The position numbers were made by a program, and so were the translations under genes. Of a stretch of 64,000 bases of DNA, positions 48,801 through 56,897 are shown in pieces. This DNA comes from Sphaerisporangium siamense (GTDB lineage: Bacteria; Actinomycetota; Actinomycetes; Streptosporangiales; Streptosporangiaceae). Position 1 is the stretch's first letter. Every line of letters starts with the position of its first letter. The stretch spans positions 6,200,001-6,264,000 of the forward strand of contig NZ_JACHND010000001.1 of NCBI RefSeq assembly GCF_014205275.1, written 5' to 3'. The notes below the pieces were generated by a model. It was not told the DNA's origin. It did no database searches and was given only the letters and a program-made list of their open reading frames with translations.

Positions 48801-51413
48801 CCCGGCGAGGTCGTGCGCGGGGCGGGTGAGCAGTTCGACACGCCCGACGAGCTCGGGCATGGCGGCGACCTGGGCGCGCAGGGCGTCCACGGCCTCGTGC
48901 GACAGGTCGGTGCCCCAGTACGCCTCGCAGCCGGGCGCGACGCGGGACAGGATGAGCCCGCTGCCGACGCCGATCTCCAGCACCCTGCGGGGCCGCAGTT
49001 CACGGATGGCGGCGACGGTGGCCTCCCGCCACTCGCGCATCTCCTCGACCGGGATCGGCAGCCCGTCGTACATGCTGTTCCAGCCCGCGAAGTTCTCCCG
49101 GATCCCGCCCGCGCCCGCGAAGCCGGCGGCCTGGGAGGCGTCCGCGCCGAAGCCCTCCTGGACGCCACCCGCGAAGCCGGCGGCCTGCGAGACGTCCGCG
49201 TCGAAGCCCTCCTGGACGCCGGCGCTCGCGTAGGCGCCGTCGGATCCTGCGGCCGAGTACAGCAGGTCGTGGAGGTCCTTCCATTCCTCGACCCGGCCGG
49301 GGCCGTCGGAGCCGGTCTCCGGGGCGAGGGCGGGGACGACGTAGGCGGCCAGCCGCCGGTCGCCGGGACGGTCCTCGCGGACGACCACCGCGACCTGGTC
49401 GACGGCGGGGTGGGCGCGCAGCACGGACTCGATCTCGCCGGGCTCGACGCGGAAGCCGCGGATCTTCACCTGGGTGTCGGCGCGGCCGAGGAAGTCCAGC
49501 CGTCCGTCGGCCCGCCACCGGACGAGGTCGCCGGTGCGGTACAGCCGCTCGCCGGGCTCGCCGAAGGGGTCGGCGACGAACCGCTCGGCGGTCAGGCCGG
49601 GCCGTCCGAGGTAGCCGCGCGCGAGCCCGGCGCCGCCGAGGTACAGCTCGCCGGTGACCCCGGCGGGGACCGGGCGCAGGCGGGCGTCGAGGACGTAGGC
49701 GCGGGTGCCGGGGTCGGGGACGCCGATGGGGACGATGGACCCGGCGGGGGTGCCGGGGTCGCACAGGCCGAGGGTGGAGTTGGTGGTGGCCTCGGTGGGG
49801 CCGTAGGCGTTGAACATGTGGCGGCCGCGCGCGTAGCGGGCGACCAGCTCGGGTGAGACGCGCTCGGTGCCGGCGAGCAGGGTCGCGGGCGGCAGTTCGA
49901 CGTCGCCGGGCATCGCGGCCAGCAGGGCCGGGGGCAGGATCATGAACGTGATGCCGTTGGCGTGCGCGTAGTCGGCGAGCGCGGCTCCCGGCACGCGCAG
50001 CTCGGCGGGGACGACGACGAGCCGGCCGCCGGACAGCAGGCCGAGGCACAGGTCCCAGAAGGCGACGTCGAAGCTCGGGGAGGCGAACTGCAGGACGCGG
50101 CTGTCGGGGCCGACGCCGAACCGCTCGCTCTGGGTGGCGACGAGCTTGGCCACGCCGGCGTGGGACAGCACCACGCCCTTGGGGCGGCCGGTCGAGCCGG
50201 AGGTGTAGATGACGTAGGCGGCGTTGGCGACCGACAGCGGCCCCCGGTCGTCCTCGCCCGGGTCGTGGGCGGGGCCGGCGGCCAGTTCGCGGACGGTGCC
50301 GGCGGCGTCGAGGACGAGCGTGCCCGTGCCGGGGGGCGGTTCGGGCAGGTCGCCGGCGACCTCGTCCGTGGTGACGAGGCAGGCGGGGGCGGCGTCGGCG
50401 AGCATGTAGGCGACGCGGTCGGCCGGGTAGTCGGTGTCCACGGGCAGGTAGGCGGCGCCGGACTTGAGCACGGCGACCTCGGCGACGATGAGCTCGGCCG
50501 AGCGGGGCACGGCGAGGGCGACGACGCGCTCGGGGCCGGCGCCGCGCGCGATGAGGGCGTGGGCGAGGCGGTTGGCGCGTTCGTCCAGTTCGGCGTAGGT
50601 GAGGCGGGTGTCCTCGAAGACCAGCGCGACGGCGTCCGGCCGCTGCCGCACCTGCGCGGCGAACATCTCGGGCCAGGTCAGGAGCGGGACGTCGTGCGCG
50701 GTGTCGTTCCACTCGTGCAGGACGCGGCGCAGTTCGTCCGCGCCGAGCATGTGCAGGTCCCCGACCGGAGCCTCCGGCCGCGCGAGCGCGTCGGCGAGCA
50801 ACGTCGTGTAGTGCCCGAGAATCCGCTCAACGGTCTCCTCCAGGAACAGATCCCCCCGGCATTCGACCCGGACCTCGTCCCCGACGACTCCAAGCACCAG
50901 ATCCAGCCCCTGGCTCCCGGCGTGACCGCCCTCGCCGTCAGCGACGGCCCGTCCGGCCACGCCCGAGTCCTGCGTATGAAGCGCGCCGTAGGAGGAGGCG
51001 GGGTCTGTGGTGAAGGCGGTGTTGAAGAGGAGGCCGCCGCCTCGCATCGGGGCCGGGCGCAGGGCGTCGAGCAGGGCCGGCAGAGGGACGCGGTGGGCGC
51101 GGGCCTCCGTGCGGGCGGTCTCGACGCGCCGGGTCAGGTCGGCGAAGGTGGTGTCCCCGGTGACGGCGACGCGCAGCGGCAGCCCCTCGTACCCGACCGT
51201 GACGTCCCCCGCGCCTCCGTACCGGTGGAGCAGCGCGACGAACGCGGCGAGCAGCACCGGCTCGGGCGCGGCGACGTCGAGGGCGCGGACGCGGGTGTCC
51301 CAGTGCCCGGTGGGCGACAGCGGGTACGGGAGGTCGGCCGGCAGCGCGGCTTCCTGCGGAAGCGGGGAGAGACGCCGGTTCCAGTACTCCGTTGCTTCTT
51401 CGATGCCGGACAC
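30843..51413 (-). CDS. Five-module siderophore NRPS with two N-methyltransferases and a terminal epimerase
   Basis: About 6856 aa from GTG 51413 (GGAGG 11 nt upstream; a TTG at 51437 lacks a site). Order: truncated C (1-235, no HHxxxDG), A1 (245-700) with nMT (770-1025), T1 S1395; C, A2, T2 S2614; C, A3 with nMT (3640-3860), T3 S4074; C, A4, T4 S5169; C, A5, T5 S6334; epimerase (6390-end: [25 protein letters not shown]). No thioesterase. Pocket codes read by eye: A1 DVWILAATNK, A2 DVWHFSLVDK (serine, as EntF), A3 DMENLGLINK (hydroxyornithine), A4 DGEDTGMVDK, A5 DAQEGGLVDK. nMTs have LEIGVGSGL. The module-3 C domain reads RHLLLWDG; modules 4 and 5 have HHxxxDE. Several linkers hold tandem repeats. 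Makes a hydroxamate pentapeptide, likely iron-repressed. Confidence 0.96.
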   Translation of the reverse strand: MSGIEEATEYWNRRLSPLPQEAALPADLPYPLSPTGHWDTRVRALDVAAPEPVLLAAFVALLHRYGGAGDVTVGYEGLPLRVAVTGDTTFADLTRRVETARTEARAHRVPLPALLDALRPAPMRGGGLLFNTAFTTDPASSYGALHTQDSGVAGRAVADGEGGHAGSQGLDLVLGVVGDEVRVECRGDLFLEETVERILGHYTTLLADALARPEAPVGDLHMLGADELRRVLHEWNDTAHDVPLLTWPEMFAAQVRQRPDAVALVFEDTRLTYAELDERANRLAHALIARGAGPERVVALAVPRSAELIVAEVAVLKSGAAYLPVDTDYPADRVAYMLADAAPACLVTTDEVAGDLPEPPPGTGTLVLDAAGTVRELAAGPAHDPGEDDRGPLSVANAAYVIYTSGSTGRPKGVVLSHAGVAKLVATQSERFGVGPDSRVLQFASPSFDVAFWDLCLGLLSGGRLVVVPAELRVPGAALADYAHANGITFMILPPALLAAMPGDVELPPATLLAGTERVSPELVARYARGRHMFNAYGPTEATTNSTLGLCDPGTPAGSIVPIGVPDPGTRAYVLDARLRPVPAGVTGELYLGGAGLARGYLGRPGLTAERFVADPFGEPGERLYRTGDLVRWRADGRLDFLGRADTQVKIRGFRVEPGEIESVLRAHPAVDQVAVVVREDRPGDRRLAAYVVPALAPETGSDGPGRVEEWKDLHDLLYSAAGSDGAYASAGVQEGFDADVSQAAGFAGGVQEGFGADASQAAGFAGAGGIRENFAGWNSMYDGLPIPVEEMREWREATVAAIRELRPRRVLEIGVGSGLILSRVAPGCEAYWGTDLSHEAVDALRAQVAAMPELVGRVELLTRPAHDLAGVPEGFFDTIVINSVAQYFPDAEYLTGVLRQASELLVPGGRVFVGDVRNLRLLRCLRAAVETRRQSPGAVRAGDGREGDGRNSAVRAEDGRAEDGRAGDGRDGQDKHALRTAVERSVAWEGELLLDPDYFAALPGFDADIRVKRGVFHNELTRYRYDVVLHPTDARLENATSGEVGDTEPDRASRDADGGSRADAEEVRWADLGRLNALDSLDARDSLDARDSLDVGDTLDVRDALDVRDALDALEALEARLAGHPGPLRVVGVPNARLTDDLAALYAVEEEGGPALPLSGADPEALHALAARHHRHVAVTWNAHAADGALDALFTPATHQDAQAQFPTHSHDTPTHPDDAPGWTYDAPDHSHNAPGQAYDVPADLHDVPAHSHDTAAYPHDAGRTYDVPGHAEDVAGGGALQGVYRSAGAFPQANRPVPFRDVAVLMKTLRAYAAEWLPEYMVPSAFVPLHRLPVTPSGKLDGAALPLPDPAALSSGRAPRDPREKLLCALYAEVLGVESVTVDDDFFAFGGDSIVAIRLLVRARECGLRLTSRDVFRHRTVAALAQVVGRTEDAGTPPGEEAGGPLLTLAPDEIAELQGEDPIPVEEVLPLGPLQQGFFFHSVIDGPAGDAYVVQQALDLRGPVDGAALRRAAQGLLDRHAPLRAFFRRRADGGPVQLIAEHLDLPWREVDLRADGPAAAEERARSVAREERTRRFDLARPPLVRCALVRFADDRSRLLLTFHHIIADGWSLPILHRELMALYAHPWELPDGTRHDVVESGRVGEAAQASHVPVAEVAQAPQATGVPEAAKATDAETGTRDRRVDVASLPAPAPYREHLRRLARADREGARAAWREALAGVEEPARLAGVPAGGAPLRPAQVRVEVSERITAGLAAVARERGVTLGTIVQVAWGLVLGRLTGRQDVVFGTTVSGRDAEVDGIESMVGLFINTLPTRLRWSPADTLSGLLERFQDEQARLLDHQHLGLAEIQRVAGFAGGGELFDTLVVVENYPSATGLTDPTGTVAVTGHEFHDAVHYPLALIVKPGRRLDLRLKHHAERLAGDAVRALADRLGRVLRAVAETPRGLVARVDPAAPEDLAAATPEGEVVEVPATTLAAAFAAQVARTPDATAVVYEDETLSYRELDAHATALAGRLRGLGAGPGRVVAVAVPRSAELMVALLGVLKSGAAYLPVDLDYPADRIAYMLADSGADTVVTTTSAAPRLPRLATLTPLLLDAPEPGNEPPADAQEHALTAEADEADASGNAVEAGPDDAAYLIYTSGSTGRPKGVVVTHRAIVNRLAWMQGEYGLRADDRVLQKTPSSFDVSVWEFFWALCEGAAVVLARPDGHRDPAYLAELIRERRITTMHFVPSMLEAFLAAGEITADPSWAVSLRRVFSSGEALPGPAAARWRELTGVSLHNLYGPTEAAVDVTYHPCDGPSVAASSPIEKAGSSGARSGESAVPIGRPVWNTGLRVLDAALRPVPRGVPGELYLTGVQLARGYHARPGLTAERFVADPYGPPGTRMYRTGDLVRVGGDGAVEYLGRTDRQVKLRGNRIEPGEIEAALTARPSVAQAAVAVRGTTLVAYVVPASPQPGATAPETAPETAPETAPATASAIASVTEDGTGAVAVAGTGSVTDVVAGDGSGGGTGGGQDGGVAGGIDVRALAAEVAGVLPAAMVPGAYVVLDALPLTPSGKLDRDALPAPEAVRAESRAPRDERERVLTEIFAAVLRLDEAGPDDDFFMLGGDSISSIGVAGRARRAGLELDPRDVFEHRTPAALAVAAAAKAGATAPQPRAGTRFGLDEEAGTGFGLDEEEVARVRRTAGDVEDVWPLAPLQEGLFFHSTYDQGVLDVYTVHETFDFAAPLDPDRLRAAARALLARTPGLRAGFTADGLRSPLQFIVRDPEIPLEEADLSGLPEAERDARMRALVEEERTRGFDLAAPPLFRMLLIHRGAGLGDRLVIGRHLLLWDGWSAWVFLEELFALYESGGDAAGLARPGSYRDYLTWLESQDAGEAARAWRGALAGLEEPTLIAGTAGQDLDPVIPESLDADLPAALGERLREVTRGNGLTLNTVLTAAWGLTLAAVTGRGDVVFGTTVAGRPSEVPDVENVIGMFLNTVPARVAFAPEEPVLDLLRRVQRERLALMPYEYFSLGVLQAETGHRRLFDTLFVLRNADTEDRLAELAARHGATAVANVDATHYPVTVIVTPGRRVRVTLAHRPDVVGADRARALLDRFTATLARLVRDLGAPTGRLDPLLPGERAALEGEDAASRVPVPEQTIADLLAAQAARTPEATALVFGDLSVTYAELDARVNRLARLLLARGAAPEKVVALGLPRSIDMVAALFAVLRTGAAYLPLELDHPADRLVATLDDADPALMLCTSAVSARLAGGVPDGRRIVLDDPAVAEALAGLDAGPVTEADRPAFSLDHPAYVIYTSGSTGRPKGVVTPYRGLTNMQLNHQKEIFAPAVASAGGRGLRVAHTVSFAFDMSWEELLWLVEGHEVHVCDEELRRDARALVAYCQAHRIDVVNVTPTYAHLLIEEGLLEGHRPPLVLLGGEAVSETVWNRLRDTDGTYGYNLYGPTEYTINTLGGGTGDSATPTVGRPIRATRARILDPWLRPVPAGVPGELYIAGVGLARGYLDRPGLTAERFVADPFGAPGERMYRTGDLVRRRTDGNLDFLGRTDDQVKIRGHRVEPGEVETALARHPEVAHAAVVARDDPAAPGTRRLVGYLVPAEQDGEERESAEREQIGEWRDIYSDEYERIGTALFAEDFAGWDSSYDGRPIPLEHMREWRERTVERIRELRPRRILEIGVGSGLLLSRLAPDAEAYWATDFAAPVIRKLGADLRRDPALAAKVELRCQAAHVTDGLPRDFFDTVVINSVVQYFPSAGHLAEVIHGAMRLLAPGGALFVGDVRDLRTARAFHTAIQLTRAGEGADHEAVRRAVDRGLALEKELLVHPDFFTTLGYGADLRTKRGHHHDELTRHRYDVVLYQGNPDVALGAGPEIAWPAGRADALGRLLRDHGAGPLRVTGVPDARAASEPGSAIAGGVEPEALHALAAEHGHRLLTTPSAEPGHYDAVLVRGAARLTGGLYRPGGGTPPYANAPGVARGASGLVRRVRDDLRAALPDYMVPTALVVVDGLPMNDNGKLDVRALPDPEPVTATGGREPRTREEQVLCRLYAELLGLPKVSAEDDFFDLGGHSLLATRLVSRARTELGAELAIRDLFEAPTPEALAARAETGRPARPAVARAAERPERVPASPAQRRLWLAERLSGGDAYHFPLVFRLRGALDTAALREALGDVVARHEALRTRFPEHEGEPYQHVVPAAEARPEFAVADCVAGDVEARVAAAVARPFDLAAGLPVRAEVLRLGPDDHVVAVVLHHITTDEWSDRPFLADLATAYRARRDGRAPDWAPLPVQYADYTLWQRRLLGDPADPGGEAARQLAHWTAALAGLPEETPLPLDRPRPADPTGRGGTVRAELPAETVRALRALSAETGTSMFMLFHAALAVLLHRMGAGTDIVVGSPIAGRTDSALDDMVGFFVNTLVLRADLSGDPAFTELLARVREADLAAFEHQDLPFERLVEALNPPRVPGRNPLFQVMMGYHHRPGGDPDVLGMPTEWLPARITTAKFDLDFTFADHTGEDRVVVLLEYAADLADEETAHALVARTVALLGHLATHPRQPIGQAPVLTAEEHAASLGAWNGAARPVERRTVPEIFAAAARAHGERVALVAGGRRLTFADLAAKVNGIAGLLRWRGVGRGDLVGLALPRSEMVPAILGVLTAGAAYLPLDSGLPAERLAYVLSDAAPTLVLTTDAAPPLPGGLPSLVLGDPDGSSVPDDRVDDPAPGLSVPPSADDATGTPAPERGDAPPRRDRTVPARVGTPPQAAAYVIYTSGSTGTPKGVVGTHGGLSNLFGGQYEDVIEPARRAAGRETLRAMHAASFGFDGSWEPMLWLLAGHELHVLDEATMTDPAALLAYLETERLDYVDLTPTYVQELLHHGFLAPGAHQPGVITVGGEATPAELWERLTAPPGTAVHDMYGPTECAVDAYGWHAGGQGVWAAPVANIRAHVLDAALRPVPPGVPGELYLAGAGLAQGYLNRPALTAERFVADPYGPPGTRMYRTGDLARRRADGTLVFLGRADDQVKLRGFRVELGEIEAALRAHPSVAQAAVTVREDTPGVRRLVAYVVPAAIPALAPAAPDSAGLRAHLARTLPEHMVPAVYVTVASLPRSAGGKLDRRALPAPPDSAGEAPGRRPRDAREEILAELFAAVLGTGRVGVHDDFFALGGHSLLAMRLVSRIRTALGAEVTLREVFEAPTVARLARRLEQARDGGGTDLAAVARHEPMPLSFAQRRLWVLYRLEGPTDTYNIPMAWRLTGPLDPSALEAALRDLAERHESLRTVFPERDGHPCQLVLPPGRLAGALDVREPEPVTEEELPGRLAEAAGHRFALDHEPPLRARVFRVGPQEHVLALVVHHIAGDEWSDAPLWRDLATAYRARLSGDAPDWAPLPLQYADYTLWQRERLGDPADPGSRHSREIAYWTRALAGLPEELPLPADRPRPSESGHRGGAAGFTLPSGLEPGLRRLAREHGVSMFMVVQAAVATLLHRLGAGDDIPIGAPISGRADERLEDLVGFFINTLVLRTDVSGDPTFAELLARVRAADLAAYEHQEVPFERLVEALNPARSLARHPLFQVMVAYLTGGGATPALAGLTASPEPLGQESAKFDLSFDFVDHGEGRGISGWIEYSADLFDADTAGLLATRLVRVLTQIAEAPERPVGQIDLLAAEERHTILTTWSTTPLPTPSRTPATTGVTAAPEGSATAAHGHASAADGVTAVAETAALVAGGPATVPALFEAQVVATPDAVAVVCGAVRWTFAELNERANRLARLLAARGAGPERVVALALPRSADFVTAILAVMKSGAAYLPVDPGLPADRVRDMLGDARPVLVLTTGDDAGPSPEAESPQKAGPGRSSPTDAGVPVLRLDDPGTVAALAGLPGEDLDAGPHPLNPAYVIYTSGSTGRPKGVVVSHRGVVNLFHSHRATLYDPAKRATGRTALRVGHAWSFSFDASWQPQLWLLDGHALHILNDEERRDAELAAAFARRERLDFIEVTPSFFAQMAEAGLIEDGVCPLAVVGVGGEAVPDSLWRRLAALPATEAFNLYGPTEATVDALAARIRDSERPLVGRPVSGARAYVLDDRLRPVPPGVTGELYLAGEGLARGYLGRPGQSAERFVADPYGVPGTRMYRTGDLARWTRDGRLEYGGRADDQVKIRGFRVEPAEIEAVLDRHPSVAQAVVTPRTDTPGVTRLVAYVVLTGDDSPVDGASPDAPSLDGPSSDGSRPAEVPDEAAGSGAFARKTSGPDSAELRAFVAAALPDYMVPAAVVVLDALPLLPNGKLDRKALPAPDFTLAASGREPSGEVERALAAVFTEVLGLPRIGADDDFFACGGDSIVAIRLAARAREAGVRFSPRQLFLHRTVAALATVAVVTGPGGAPATHDDGTGTVPLTPIMHAVRELGGPIGGFHQAALLRTPRDLDEDRLRRVLQALLDHHDMLRARLDRPAEGSAANEAQRWVLRVPAAGAVDAAGLVTRVDVRGVEGDDLRAVIAGHALAARSGLDPDAGVMVRAVWFDAGPEGQGRLLLTIHHLAVDGVSWRVLLPDLASAWRDVTEDRTPDLPPVETSFRRWAELLGERAADPVLRGELPLWRRTLEGGSPLPAPRPLDPSRDVVATARYLSRTLPEDVTEPLLGRVPAAYGATVNDVLLTALAVAVAGWRRRHAGDAGHGVLVDLEGHGREEALAGEADLSRTVGWFTSVVPVLLDPGPGLDDALAGGPALDAAVARVRERLAALPTAGIGYGLLRHLDPQAGPELARLGSPGIEFNYLGRFGGLDEDDWAYAPEGDVTDLDADPGMPLSHPLTVNALTEDRPGGPVLVAQWSFAGELLTEAQIEDLAGTWFQVLRALVARATGDGR
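43381..43440 (-). repeat. 30-bp duplication in the T2-C3 linker
   Basis: Two adjacent 30-bp units (43381-43410 and 43411-43440) give a doubled 10-residue motif of the form GTxFGLDEEx before the third condensation domain. Confidence 0.75.
43991..44026 (-). repeat. 12-bp tandem repeat in the A2 C-terminal linker
   Basis: CGGTTTCGGGGG at 43991, 44003 and 44015, coding a Thr-Ala-Pro-Glu repeat between the A8 and A10 regions of module 2, followed by a Gly/Val/Thr-rich low-complexity tract. Confidence 0.85.
47587..47794 (-). repeat. 21-bp minisatellite, His/Asp-rich heptad repeat in module 1
   Basis: The core CGTCGT (or a near variant) recurs every 21 bp at about 47648, 47669, 47690, 47711, 47732, 47753 and 47774, with degenerate copies to the left. 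It codes a 7-residue repeat of form xxxHDxP (for example [21 protein letters not shown]) between nMT1 and the A10 motif. Confidence 0.85.
48074..48181 (-). repeat. 18-bp minisatellite, six copies, in module 1
   Basis: CATCCAGCG at 48074, 48092, 48110, 48128, 48146 and 48164, exact 18-bp spacing. Codes a 6-residue repeat of form [12 protein letters not shown], a charged probably helical tract in the tail of the first N-methyltransferase insertion. Confidence 0.92.
48495..48605 (-). repeat. 15-bp repeat array inside nMT1
   Basis: Degenerate 15-bp units around CGGCACGCCCGTCTT code a 5-residue Asp-Gly-Arg-Ala-Glu/Gly repeat ([15 protein letters not shown]) within the methyltransferase fold after GDVRNLRLL. 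The second nMT of this enzyme has no such insertion. Confidence 0.75.
49114..49221 (-). repeat. 54-bp tandem duplication before nMT1
   Basis: Two copies (49114-49167, 49168-49221) code an 18-residue unit [18 protein letters not shown] twice, just upstream of the methyltransferase core in module 1. Confidence 0.85.
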
Positions 51414-51476
51414 AGGTGACAAAGCCTCCCAACTCAACGAATCAGGGCCGAGATCCAGCCGTGACCGGCCACATAC

Positions 51477-51495
51477 TAAGGTAAGGTTTACCTAA
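51477..51495. promoter_or_regulatory. Iron box in the NRPS/FecCD divergent promoter
   Basis: TAAGGTAAGGTTTACCTAA, 15 of 19 matches to TTAGGTTAGGCTAACCTAA. Lies 64 bp upstream of the NRPS GTG and 81 bp upstream of the FecCD GTG, so one DtxR/IdeR site could repress both transcripts. Confidence 0.85.
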
Positions 51496-51532
51496 GTCAC
51501 ATCCCTGGGGCGCATGGTTTTCCGACCGAAAA

Positions 51533-51551
51533 TCAGGTATGCCTCACTTAA
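51533..51551. promoter_or_regulatory. Possible second, weaker iron box
   Basis: TCAGGTATGCCTCACTTAA, 13 of 19 matches to the iron-box consensus, 25 bp before the FecCD start. May add control specific to the transport operon. Confidence 0.45.
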
Positions 51552-51575
51552 GGAAGTCACAGTGGAGACATCGCG

Positions 51576-52601
51576 GTGACCCGCGCCCAAGGGCTACGGC
51601 CCGCGTTCCTCCTGGTGCTGCTCGGTGCCGTCCTGCTCGTCCTGTGCCTGCTCTCCATCGCGCTCGGCGCACGAGGGATCCCCCTGGACCAGGTGCTGCG
51701 CGCGCTCGCCGGCCATCCCGACAGCCGTCTCGTCGACAACGTCGTCTGGACGGTCCGCGTGCCGCGCACGGCGCTCGGGGTGACCGCCGGCGCGGCGCTC
51801 GGCCTGGCGGGCGCGCTCATGCAGGCCCTCACCCGCAACCCGCTCGCCGACCCCGGCGTGCTCGGCGTCAGCGCCGGCGCCGCGTTCGCCATTGTGTTCT
51901 CCGTCGCCGTGCTCGGCCTCGGATCGCTGCTCGGGTACATCTGGTTCGCCTTCGCCGGCGCCTTCGCCGCGGGCGTCCTGGTGTTCCTGCTCGGCAGAAT
52001 GGGACGCTCGGGGCTGACACCGGTCAAGCTCGCGCTCGCGGGCATCGCGATGACGTCGCTGCTCACCTCGCTGACCAGCGCCATCGTCCTGACCGCCCCC
52101 GACGCGCTGAACCGCTACCGCTTCTGGTCGGCGGGGTCGCTCGCCGACCAGGGAAGCGAGACCGTGCTGCGGGTGCTGCCGTTCGTGGTCGCGGGGGCGC
52201 TGCTGGCCATGGCGTGCGCGCCCGCCCTGAACAGCCTCGCGCTCGGGGACGACGTGGCCGCCTCGCTGGGCCGGCGCCTCGGGCTCGTCCGCCTGCAGGG
52301 CGTGGCCGCGGTCACGCTGCTGACCGGCGCCACGGTGTCGGTCATCGGCCCGGTGGTCTTCCTCGGCCTGGTCATCCCGCACGCCGCCCGCGCGCTCGCG
52401 CAACGTGCCGGGATAGGGCCGGACCACCGCTGGCTGCTTCCGCTGTCGGCGGTGCTCGCGCCCTGCCTGCTGCTGGCCGCGGACATCGCCGGGCGCATGG
52501 TCGCGCGGCCGGTCGAGATCCAGGCCGGGGTGCTCATCGCGTTCCTCGGCGGGCCGTTCTTCATCGCCATGGTCCGCCGTCGCAAGCTCGCGGAGGTGTG
52601 A
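51576..52601 (+). CDS. FecCD-family iron-siderophore ABC permease 1
   Basis: 341 aa, about nine or ten membrane helices. Family marks: VPRTALGVTAGAALGLAGAL near residue 65, then TRNPLADPGVLGVSAGAAF, and VGLVIPH-like FLGLVIPHAARAL near residue 265. GTG start 51576 preceded by GTGGAG. First gene of a three-gene uptake operon divergent from the NRPS and next to iron boxes. It forms a heterodimeric channel with the next gene for ferric siderophore import. No binding protein is present in this operon. Confidence 0.93.
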   Translation: MTRAQGLRPAFLLVLLGAVLLVLCLLSIALGARGIPLDQVLRALAGHPDSRLVDNVVWTVRVPRTALGVTAGAALGLAGALMQALTRNPLADPGVLGVSAGAAFAIVFSVAVLGLGSLLGYIWFAFAGAFAAGVLVFLLGRMGRSGLTPVKLALAGIAMTSLLTSLTSAIVLTAPDALNRYRFWSAGSLADQGSETVLRVLPFVVAGALLAMACAPALNSLALGDDVAASLGRRLGLVRLQGVAAVTLLTGATVSVIGPVVFLGLVIPHAARALAQRAGIGPDHRWLLPLSAVLAPCLLLAADIAGRMVARPVEIQAGVLIAFLGGPFFIAMVRRRKLAEV

Positions 52602-52604
52602 GCC

Positions 52605-53693
52605 GTGGTCCGCACCTCCGGCGAGACCCGGGCCGGCGACACCGCCGCCGTCCCCGCGCGCCGGCACTTCCGCCTCGCCGTCCCGCCCGTCTCCGGCGTC
52701 CTGCGGCCCCGCCTGGTCGCGGTGTGCGCGGCGCTGCTGGCCGCGACGTTCCTGGTGTTCTGCTGGGGCGTCTCGATGGGCGACGTCCCCATCGGGCTCA
52801 CCGCCGTGATGAAGGCCCTGGCAGGCCAGGGCGACCCGGGGACGCTGCTGGTCGTCAGGGAGCTGCGGCTGCCGCGCGCCCTGGTCGGGCTGCTCGCGGG
52901 CGTCGCCTTCGCCGTGTCCGGCGCCCTGTTCCAGACGATGACCCGCAACCCGCTGGCCTCCCCCGACATGATCGGCCTCACCGAGGGCGCGGGGACGGCC
53001 GTGGTCGCGGGGATCGTGCTCGGCTGGGACGCCGGCATCGGCGTGCAGGCGCTCGGCCTGACCGGCGCGCTCGCCACCGCGCTGCTGGTCTACCTGCTGG
53101 CCTGGCGGCGCGGCACGACCGGCTACCGCATCATCCTCGTCGGCATCGGCCTGTCGTGGATCTGCACCAGCGCCACCGACTTCCTGGTGGCGCGGGGCGG
53201 ACGGTTCCAGGCGCAGGCGGCGCTCGGCTGGCTGGTGGGCAACCTCAACGGCCGCTCGTTCGAGGACGCGATCCCGCTCGCCGTCGCCGTCGCCGTGCTG
53301 GTGCCCGCGACACTGGTCCTCGGCCGCCTGCTGCGCACCCTGCAGCTCGGCGACGACGTGGCCGCCGCGCTCGGCACCCGCGTCCAGGCCGTGCGGCTCG
53401 GCCTGATGCTGACCGGCGTGGGGCTGGTGGCGTTCGCGACCGCGGCGGCGGGGCCGATCGCGTTCGTGGCGCTGGCCGCGCCGCAGATCGCCCAGCGGCT
53501 GGCCGGGGCCGCCCACCCTCCCCCGGTCGCCTCCGCGCTGACCGGGGCCCTGGTGGTGCTCGGCGGCGACCTCGCCGCCCGCACGATCATCCCCGGCACC
53601 GAGCTCCCCGTCGGCGTCGTCACCGGCGTCCTCGGGGCGCCCGTCCTGCTCTGGCTGCTCATCCGCGTCAACCGCGCGGGGTCAGGAGGCTGA
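52605..53693 (+). CDS. FecCD-family iron-siderophore ABC permease 2
   Basis: 362 aa with a roughly 40-residue cytosolic N-terminal extension before the first helix. Carries LPRALVGLLAGVAFAVSGALF, TRNPLASPDMIGLTEGAG and PIAFVALAAPQIAQRLAG, matching FecD/FepG-type permeases. GTG 52605 lies 3 nt after the first permease stop and uses GGAGG within the end of that gene. Partner of permease 1. Confidence 0.93.
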   Translation: MVRTSGETRAGDTAAVPARRHFRLAVPPVSGVLRPRLVAVCAALLAATFLVFCWGVSMGDVPIGLTAVMKALAGQGDPGTLLVVRELRLPRALVGLLAGVAFAVSGALFQTMTRNPLASPDMIGLTEGAGTAVVAGIVLGWDAGIGVQALGLTGALATALLVYLLAWRRGTTGYRIILVGIGLSWICTSATDFLVARGGRFQAQAALGWLVGNLNGRSFEDAIPLAVAVAVLVPATLVLGRLLRTLQLGDDVAAALGTRVQAVRLGLMLTGVGLVAFATAAAGPIAFVALAAPQIAQRLAGAAHPPPVASALTGALVVLGGDLAARTIIPGTELPVGVVTGVLGAPVLLWLLIRVNRAGSGG

Positions 53694-53696
53694 ATC

Positions 53697-54491
53697 ATGG
53701 ATCCGGACCTGCGGGCGAGCGGCCTGCGCCTGGCGTACGGCGACCGTACGGTGGTCGACGGCCTGGACGTGGTGGTCCCGCCGGGGCGCATCACGGCCAT
53801 CGTGGGCGCCAACGCGTGCGGCAAGTCGACGCTGTTGCGGGCGCTGGCCCGGCTGCTGGCGCCTTTGGAGGGCGCGGTGCGGCTGGACGGCCGGGCGTTG
53901 CGCTCGATCCCGACCCGCGAGCTGGCCCAGCGTCTCGGCATCCTGCCGCAGACGCCGGTCGCGCCCGAGGGGCTGACCGTCATCGACCTGGTCGGCCGGG
54001 GCCGGTCGCCGTACCAGACGTGGTGGCGGCAGTGGTCGGCGGCCGACGAGCAGGCCGTGCACGGCGCGCTCGCCGCCACCGGGCTGACCGCCCTGGCCCA
54101 CCGCCCGGTGGACGAGCTGTCCGGGGGGCAGCGGCAGCGCGCCTGGATCGCCATGGCGGTCGCGCAGGGCACGCAGGTGCTGCTGCTCGACGAGCCGACG
54201 ACGTACCTGGACCTGGCGCACCAGATCGACGTGCTGGACCTCATCACCGACCTGAACCGTCGCGAGGGCCGGACCATCGTCATGGTGCTGCACGACCTCA
54301 ACCAGGCCTGCCGGTACGCCGACCACATGATCGCCATGAAGTCCGGCAAGATCGTCACCGAGGGCGCCCCCGCCGACGTCGTCACCGCCGCCACGGTCGA
54401 GGACATCTTCGGCCTCCGCTGCCAGGTCACCATGGACCCGATCAGCGCCACCCCCCTGGTGATCCCGAAGGGCCGCCACCACGACGCCTAG
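53697..54491 (+). CDS. FepC-type ferric-siderophore ABC ATPase
   Basis: 264 aa. Walker A GANACGKST, signature LSGGQRQRAWIAMA, Walker B VLLLDEPTTYLD and the switch His in VMVLHDLNQACRYADH are all intact. The LDLAHQIDVLDL stretch is typical of the FepC/FhuC subfamily. Start ATG 53697 with AGGAGG 9 nt upstream, 3 nt after permease 2. Powers the FecCD pair. Confidence 0.95.
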   Translation: MDPDLRASGLRLAYGDRTVVDGLDVVVPPGRITAIVGANACGKSTLLRALARLLAPLEGAVRLDGRALRSIPTRELAQRLGILPQTPVAPEGLTVIDLVGRGRSPYQTWWRQWSAADEQAVHGALAATGLTALAHRPVDELSGGQRQRAWIAMAVAQGTQVLLLDEPTTYLDLAHQIDVLDLITDLNRREGRTIVMVLHDLNQACRYADHMIAMKSGKIVTEGAPADVVTAATVEDIFGLRCQVTMDPISATPLVIPKGRHHDA

Positions 54492-54604
54492 CCCGACCGG
54501 CGCGGCGCCGGGTCTCGCTCTTCCCCGTTCTCCCAGGTGACGGCTGTCCCGGTCGGGAACGGGAGCGGCGGTAGGCTGCCTGTGGGCGTACGCGGAGAGC
54601 GGTC

Positions 54605-55786
54605 ATGAGAATTCTCGGCATGATTTCCGGCACCTCCCACGACGGCATCGACGTGGGCGTGGTCGGCTTCGACCCGGCCTACGCCGGGGGCACGCTGGCC
54701 GGGGCGGTCGAGTACACGGCGGTCACCCCCTACCCGTCCGGGTTGCGCGCGCGCCTGGTCAGGGCGCTTCCGCCCGCGGCGGTGACGTTCGCCGAGGTGT
54801 GCGAGCTGGACACGCTCATCGGCCAGAGCTTCGCCGAGGCCGCCGGGACGGCGATCGAGCGGGCCGGGCCGGTGGACCTGATCGTCTCGCACGGTCAGAC
54901 CGTCTTCCACTGGGTCGACGGTCCGCGTGCCCGGGGGACGCTGCAGATCGGCGCCCCCGCCTGGATCGCCGAGCGCACGGGGACGCCTGTGCTGTCGGAT
55001 GTGCGCGTGCGCGACATCACGGCCGGCGGGCACGGCGCCCCGCTGGTGTGCCTGCTCGACGTCCTGCTGCTCGCCGGGCACCCGGGGACCGCCGCCGTGC
55101 TCAACGTGGGAGGGATCGCGAACATGACGGTGGTGCGCGGCCCGGACGAGCCGCTCGCCTACGACATCGGACCGGGCAACGCGCTCATCGACGCCGTCGT
55201 GGCGGACCGAGGGCTGAACGCTGACGGGTTCGACCGGGACGGGCGCATCGCCGCCTCCGGGACGGTCGACGAACGCCTTCTCGCGGTGCTGCTCGACGAC
55301 CCGTTCTACCGGTTGCCCGCCCCCAGGAGCACCGGCAAAGAACTCTTCCACGGGGCCTACGTCGAGGACGCGATGGCGAGGGCGGGCGTGCGGCCGGACG
55401 ACGCCGGCCTCGTCGCCACCCTCACCGAGCTCACCGTGCGCACCGTCGCCCGCGAGGTGACGGAGTCCGGCGCCGACCTGCTCGTCGTCTCCGGCGGCGG
55501 ATGCCACAACCCCGTGCTGATGGACGGCCTGCGCCGCGCGTGCCCGGGGGTGACCGTCACCTTCTCCGACGACTACGGCGCGCCGGCCGACGCCAAGGAG
55601 GCCATCGCCTTCGCCCTCATCGGCTGGCACACCGCCCACGGCCTGCCGGCAACCGTGCCCGCCGGCACCGGAGCACGCGGCCCGCGCATCCTCGGCGCCC
55701 TCACCCCGGGCTCGGGACCGCTCGTCCTCCCGGCCCCGCTCCCCGAGCCTCCCCGGGCTCTGAAGCTGACCCGGCGACGACCCTGA
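54605..55786 (+). CDS. anmK: Anhydro-N-acetylmuramic acid kinase
   Basis: 393 aa. Kinase of the ASKHA fold: phosphate-binding GMISGTSHDGIDVG at the N-terminus, catalytic-base region LIVSHGQTVFH, then LNVGGIANMT and the adenosine block VVSGGGCHNPVLMDGL. In E. coli AnmK hydrolyses the 1,6-anhydro bond and phosphorylates anhydroMurNAc during cell-wall recycling. It sits between the two halves of the siderophore locus with no obvious link to iron; a hairpin ends it. Confidence 0.92.
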   Translation: MRILGMISGTSHDGIDVGVVGFDPAYAGGTLAGAVEYTAVTPYPSGLRARLVRALPPAAVTFAEVCELDTLIGQSFAEAAGTAIERAGPVDLIVSHGQTVFHWVDGPRARGTLQIGAPAWIAERTGTPVLSDVRVRDITAGGHGAPLVCLLDVLLLAGHPGTAAVLNVGGIANMTVVRGPDEPLAYDIGPGNALIDAVVADRGLNADGFDRDGRIAASGTVDERLLAVLLDDPFYRLPAPRSTGKELFHGAYVEDAMARAGVRPDDAGLVATLTELTVRTVAREVTESGADLLVVSGGGCHNPVLMDGLRRACPGVTVTFSDDYGAPADAKEAIAFALIGWHTAHGLPATVPAGTGARGPRILGALTPGSGPLVLPAPLPEPPRALKLTRRRP

Positions 55787-55790
55787 CCCG

Positions 55791-55826
55791 GCGCGGCGGC
55801 GGCCCTGAAGACGACCGCCGCCGCGC
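55791..55826. terminator. Hairpin between convergent anmK and formyltransferase
   Basis: Perfect 12-bp arms (55791-55802 with 55815-55826) around a 12-nt loop, 5 bp after the anmK stop. Likely bidirectional. Confidence 0.65.
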
Positions 55827-55834
55827 GGGCCGTG

Positions 55835-56782
55835 TCAGGGGTGGGCGGTGAGGTAGCCGCCCATGGTGGTGAAGTAGTCGGTCGCGGAGTGCTCGGCGCC
55901 GTCGTCGGTGCGCACGCGCCGGACGAGCAGGCCGGGGAGGCGGCCGGTGTGGGCGTCGGCGCCGGCGACGATCACCACGCCGTCGCCCTCGCGGATGAAC
56001 ACCCGGCCGGGGGTTCCGCCGTACCTGGCCTCCGAGACGGCGGCGGAGACGATGCGGATCCTGCGGCCGTCGTGGTAGGTGTACGCGTTGGGGTAGGGGT
56101 CGGACTGGGCGCGGACGAGGCGTTCCAGCCGTTCGGCGGGCCAGGTCCAGTCGATGCGGCCGTCCTCGATGGAACGCTTGTGGAAGAAGCTCGCCCGGGC
56201 GCGGTCCTGCGGCGTCCAGCGGGCCCGGCCGGAGGCGATGAGGTCGAGCGACTCGCGCACGACCGGGCCGATGAGGTCGACGGTGCGGTGGAACAGGTCG
56301 GTCGCGGTGTCGTCCGGCCGGACGGTCACGGCGCGCTGGAGGACGATGTCGCCGGCGTCCAGGCCGGCGTCCATGCGGTGCGCGGTGACGCCGACCTCCT
56401 GCTCTCCGTTGATGAGGGCCCAGATGATGGGGGAGAAGCCCGCGTACGCCGGCAGCAGCGAGTCGTGGACGTTGAGCGTGCCGTGCGGCGGCAGGTCGAA
56501 GATCTCCGGCGGGAGCCAGGTGCGCCAGTTGTTGGCGACGATGATGTCGGGGGCGGCGTCCTTCACGGCCTGGAGCAGCTCGGCGTCGCCGGGGCGGCGG
56601 CGCAGCAGGACGGGCACGTCGTGCTTGGCGGCCAGCTCGGCGACGGAGTCGTCCCAGATCTTCTCGTAGGCGTGGTCGCTCTTGGGGTGGGTGACGACGA
56701 GGGTCACCTCGTGACCGGACTCGATCAGGGCCTGCAGCGTGCGATGGCCCCAGGTCTGGTACCCGAACATGACGACCCGCAT
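55835..56782 (-). CDS. Methionyl-tRNA formyltransferase-like hydroxyornithine formyltransferase
   Basis: 315 aa from ATG 56782, which has GAGAGGGG upstream; eight more codons are open before it but lack a site. N-terminal formyltransferase fold with the catalytic Asn-x-His in TLNVHDSLLPAYAGFSP and the Asp in MDAGLDAGDIV; then the C-terminal Fmt-like domain. Homologues in coelichelin-type clusters (CchA) formylate N5-hydroxyornithine with N10-formyl-tetrahydrofolate. The divergent neighbour is the ornithine hydroxylase and two iron boxes lie between them, so it is better read as a siderophore enzyme than as the housekeeping Fmt. Confidence 0.9.
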   Translation of the reverse strand: MRVVMFGYQTWGHRTLQALIESGHEVTLVVTHPKSDHAYEKIWDDSVAELAAKHDVPVLLRRRPGDAELLQAVKDAAPDIIVANNWRTWLPPEIFDLPPHGTLNVHDSLLPAYAGFSPIIWALINGEQEVGVTAHRMDAGLDAGDIVLQRAVTVRPDDTATDLFHRTVDLIGPVVRESLDLIASGRARWTPQDRARASFFHKRSIEDGRIDWTWPAERLERLVRAQSDPYPNAYTYHDGRRIRIVSAAVSEARYGGTPGRVFIREGDGVVIVAGADAHTGRLPGLLVRRVRTDDGAEHSATDYFTTMGGYLTAHP

Positions 56783-56815
56783 AAATGGTTCCCCTCTCGA
56801 AACCACGAAGACAAA

Positions 56816-56834
56816 GAAGGTTAGCCTAACCTCA
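56816..56834. promoter_or_regulatory. Iron box, formyltransferase side
   Basis: Contains the perfect palindrome AGGTTAGCCTAACCT (56818-56832), the core of the DtxR/IdeR site, 34 bp upstream of the formyltransferase start. Confidence 0.85.
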
Positions 56835-56840
56835 TGATTG

Positions 56841-56859
56841 CAAGGTAAGGCTAACCTTA
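56841..56859. promoter_or_regulatory. Iron box, hydroxylase side
   Basis: CAAGGTAAGGCTAACCTTA, 15 of 19 matches to the consensus, 39 bp upstream of the hydroxylase GTG. Centre-to-centre distance to the other box is 25 bp, so two repressor dimers could sit side by side. Confidence 0.85.
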
Positions 56860-56897
56860 TCTAGCATGTCCATGGCGAAAAAGGAGGAGATGCCGCG

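Noticed and set aside
55835-56782. Reading the formyltransferase as the housekeeping Fmt
   Set aside because: Def and sun/rsmB neighbours typical of fmt are absent, while iron boxes and the ornithine hydroxylase adjoin it.
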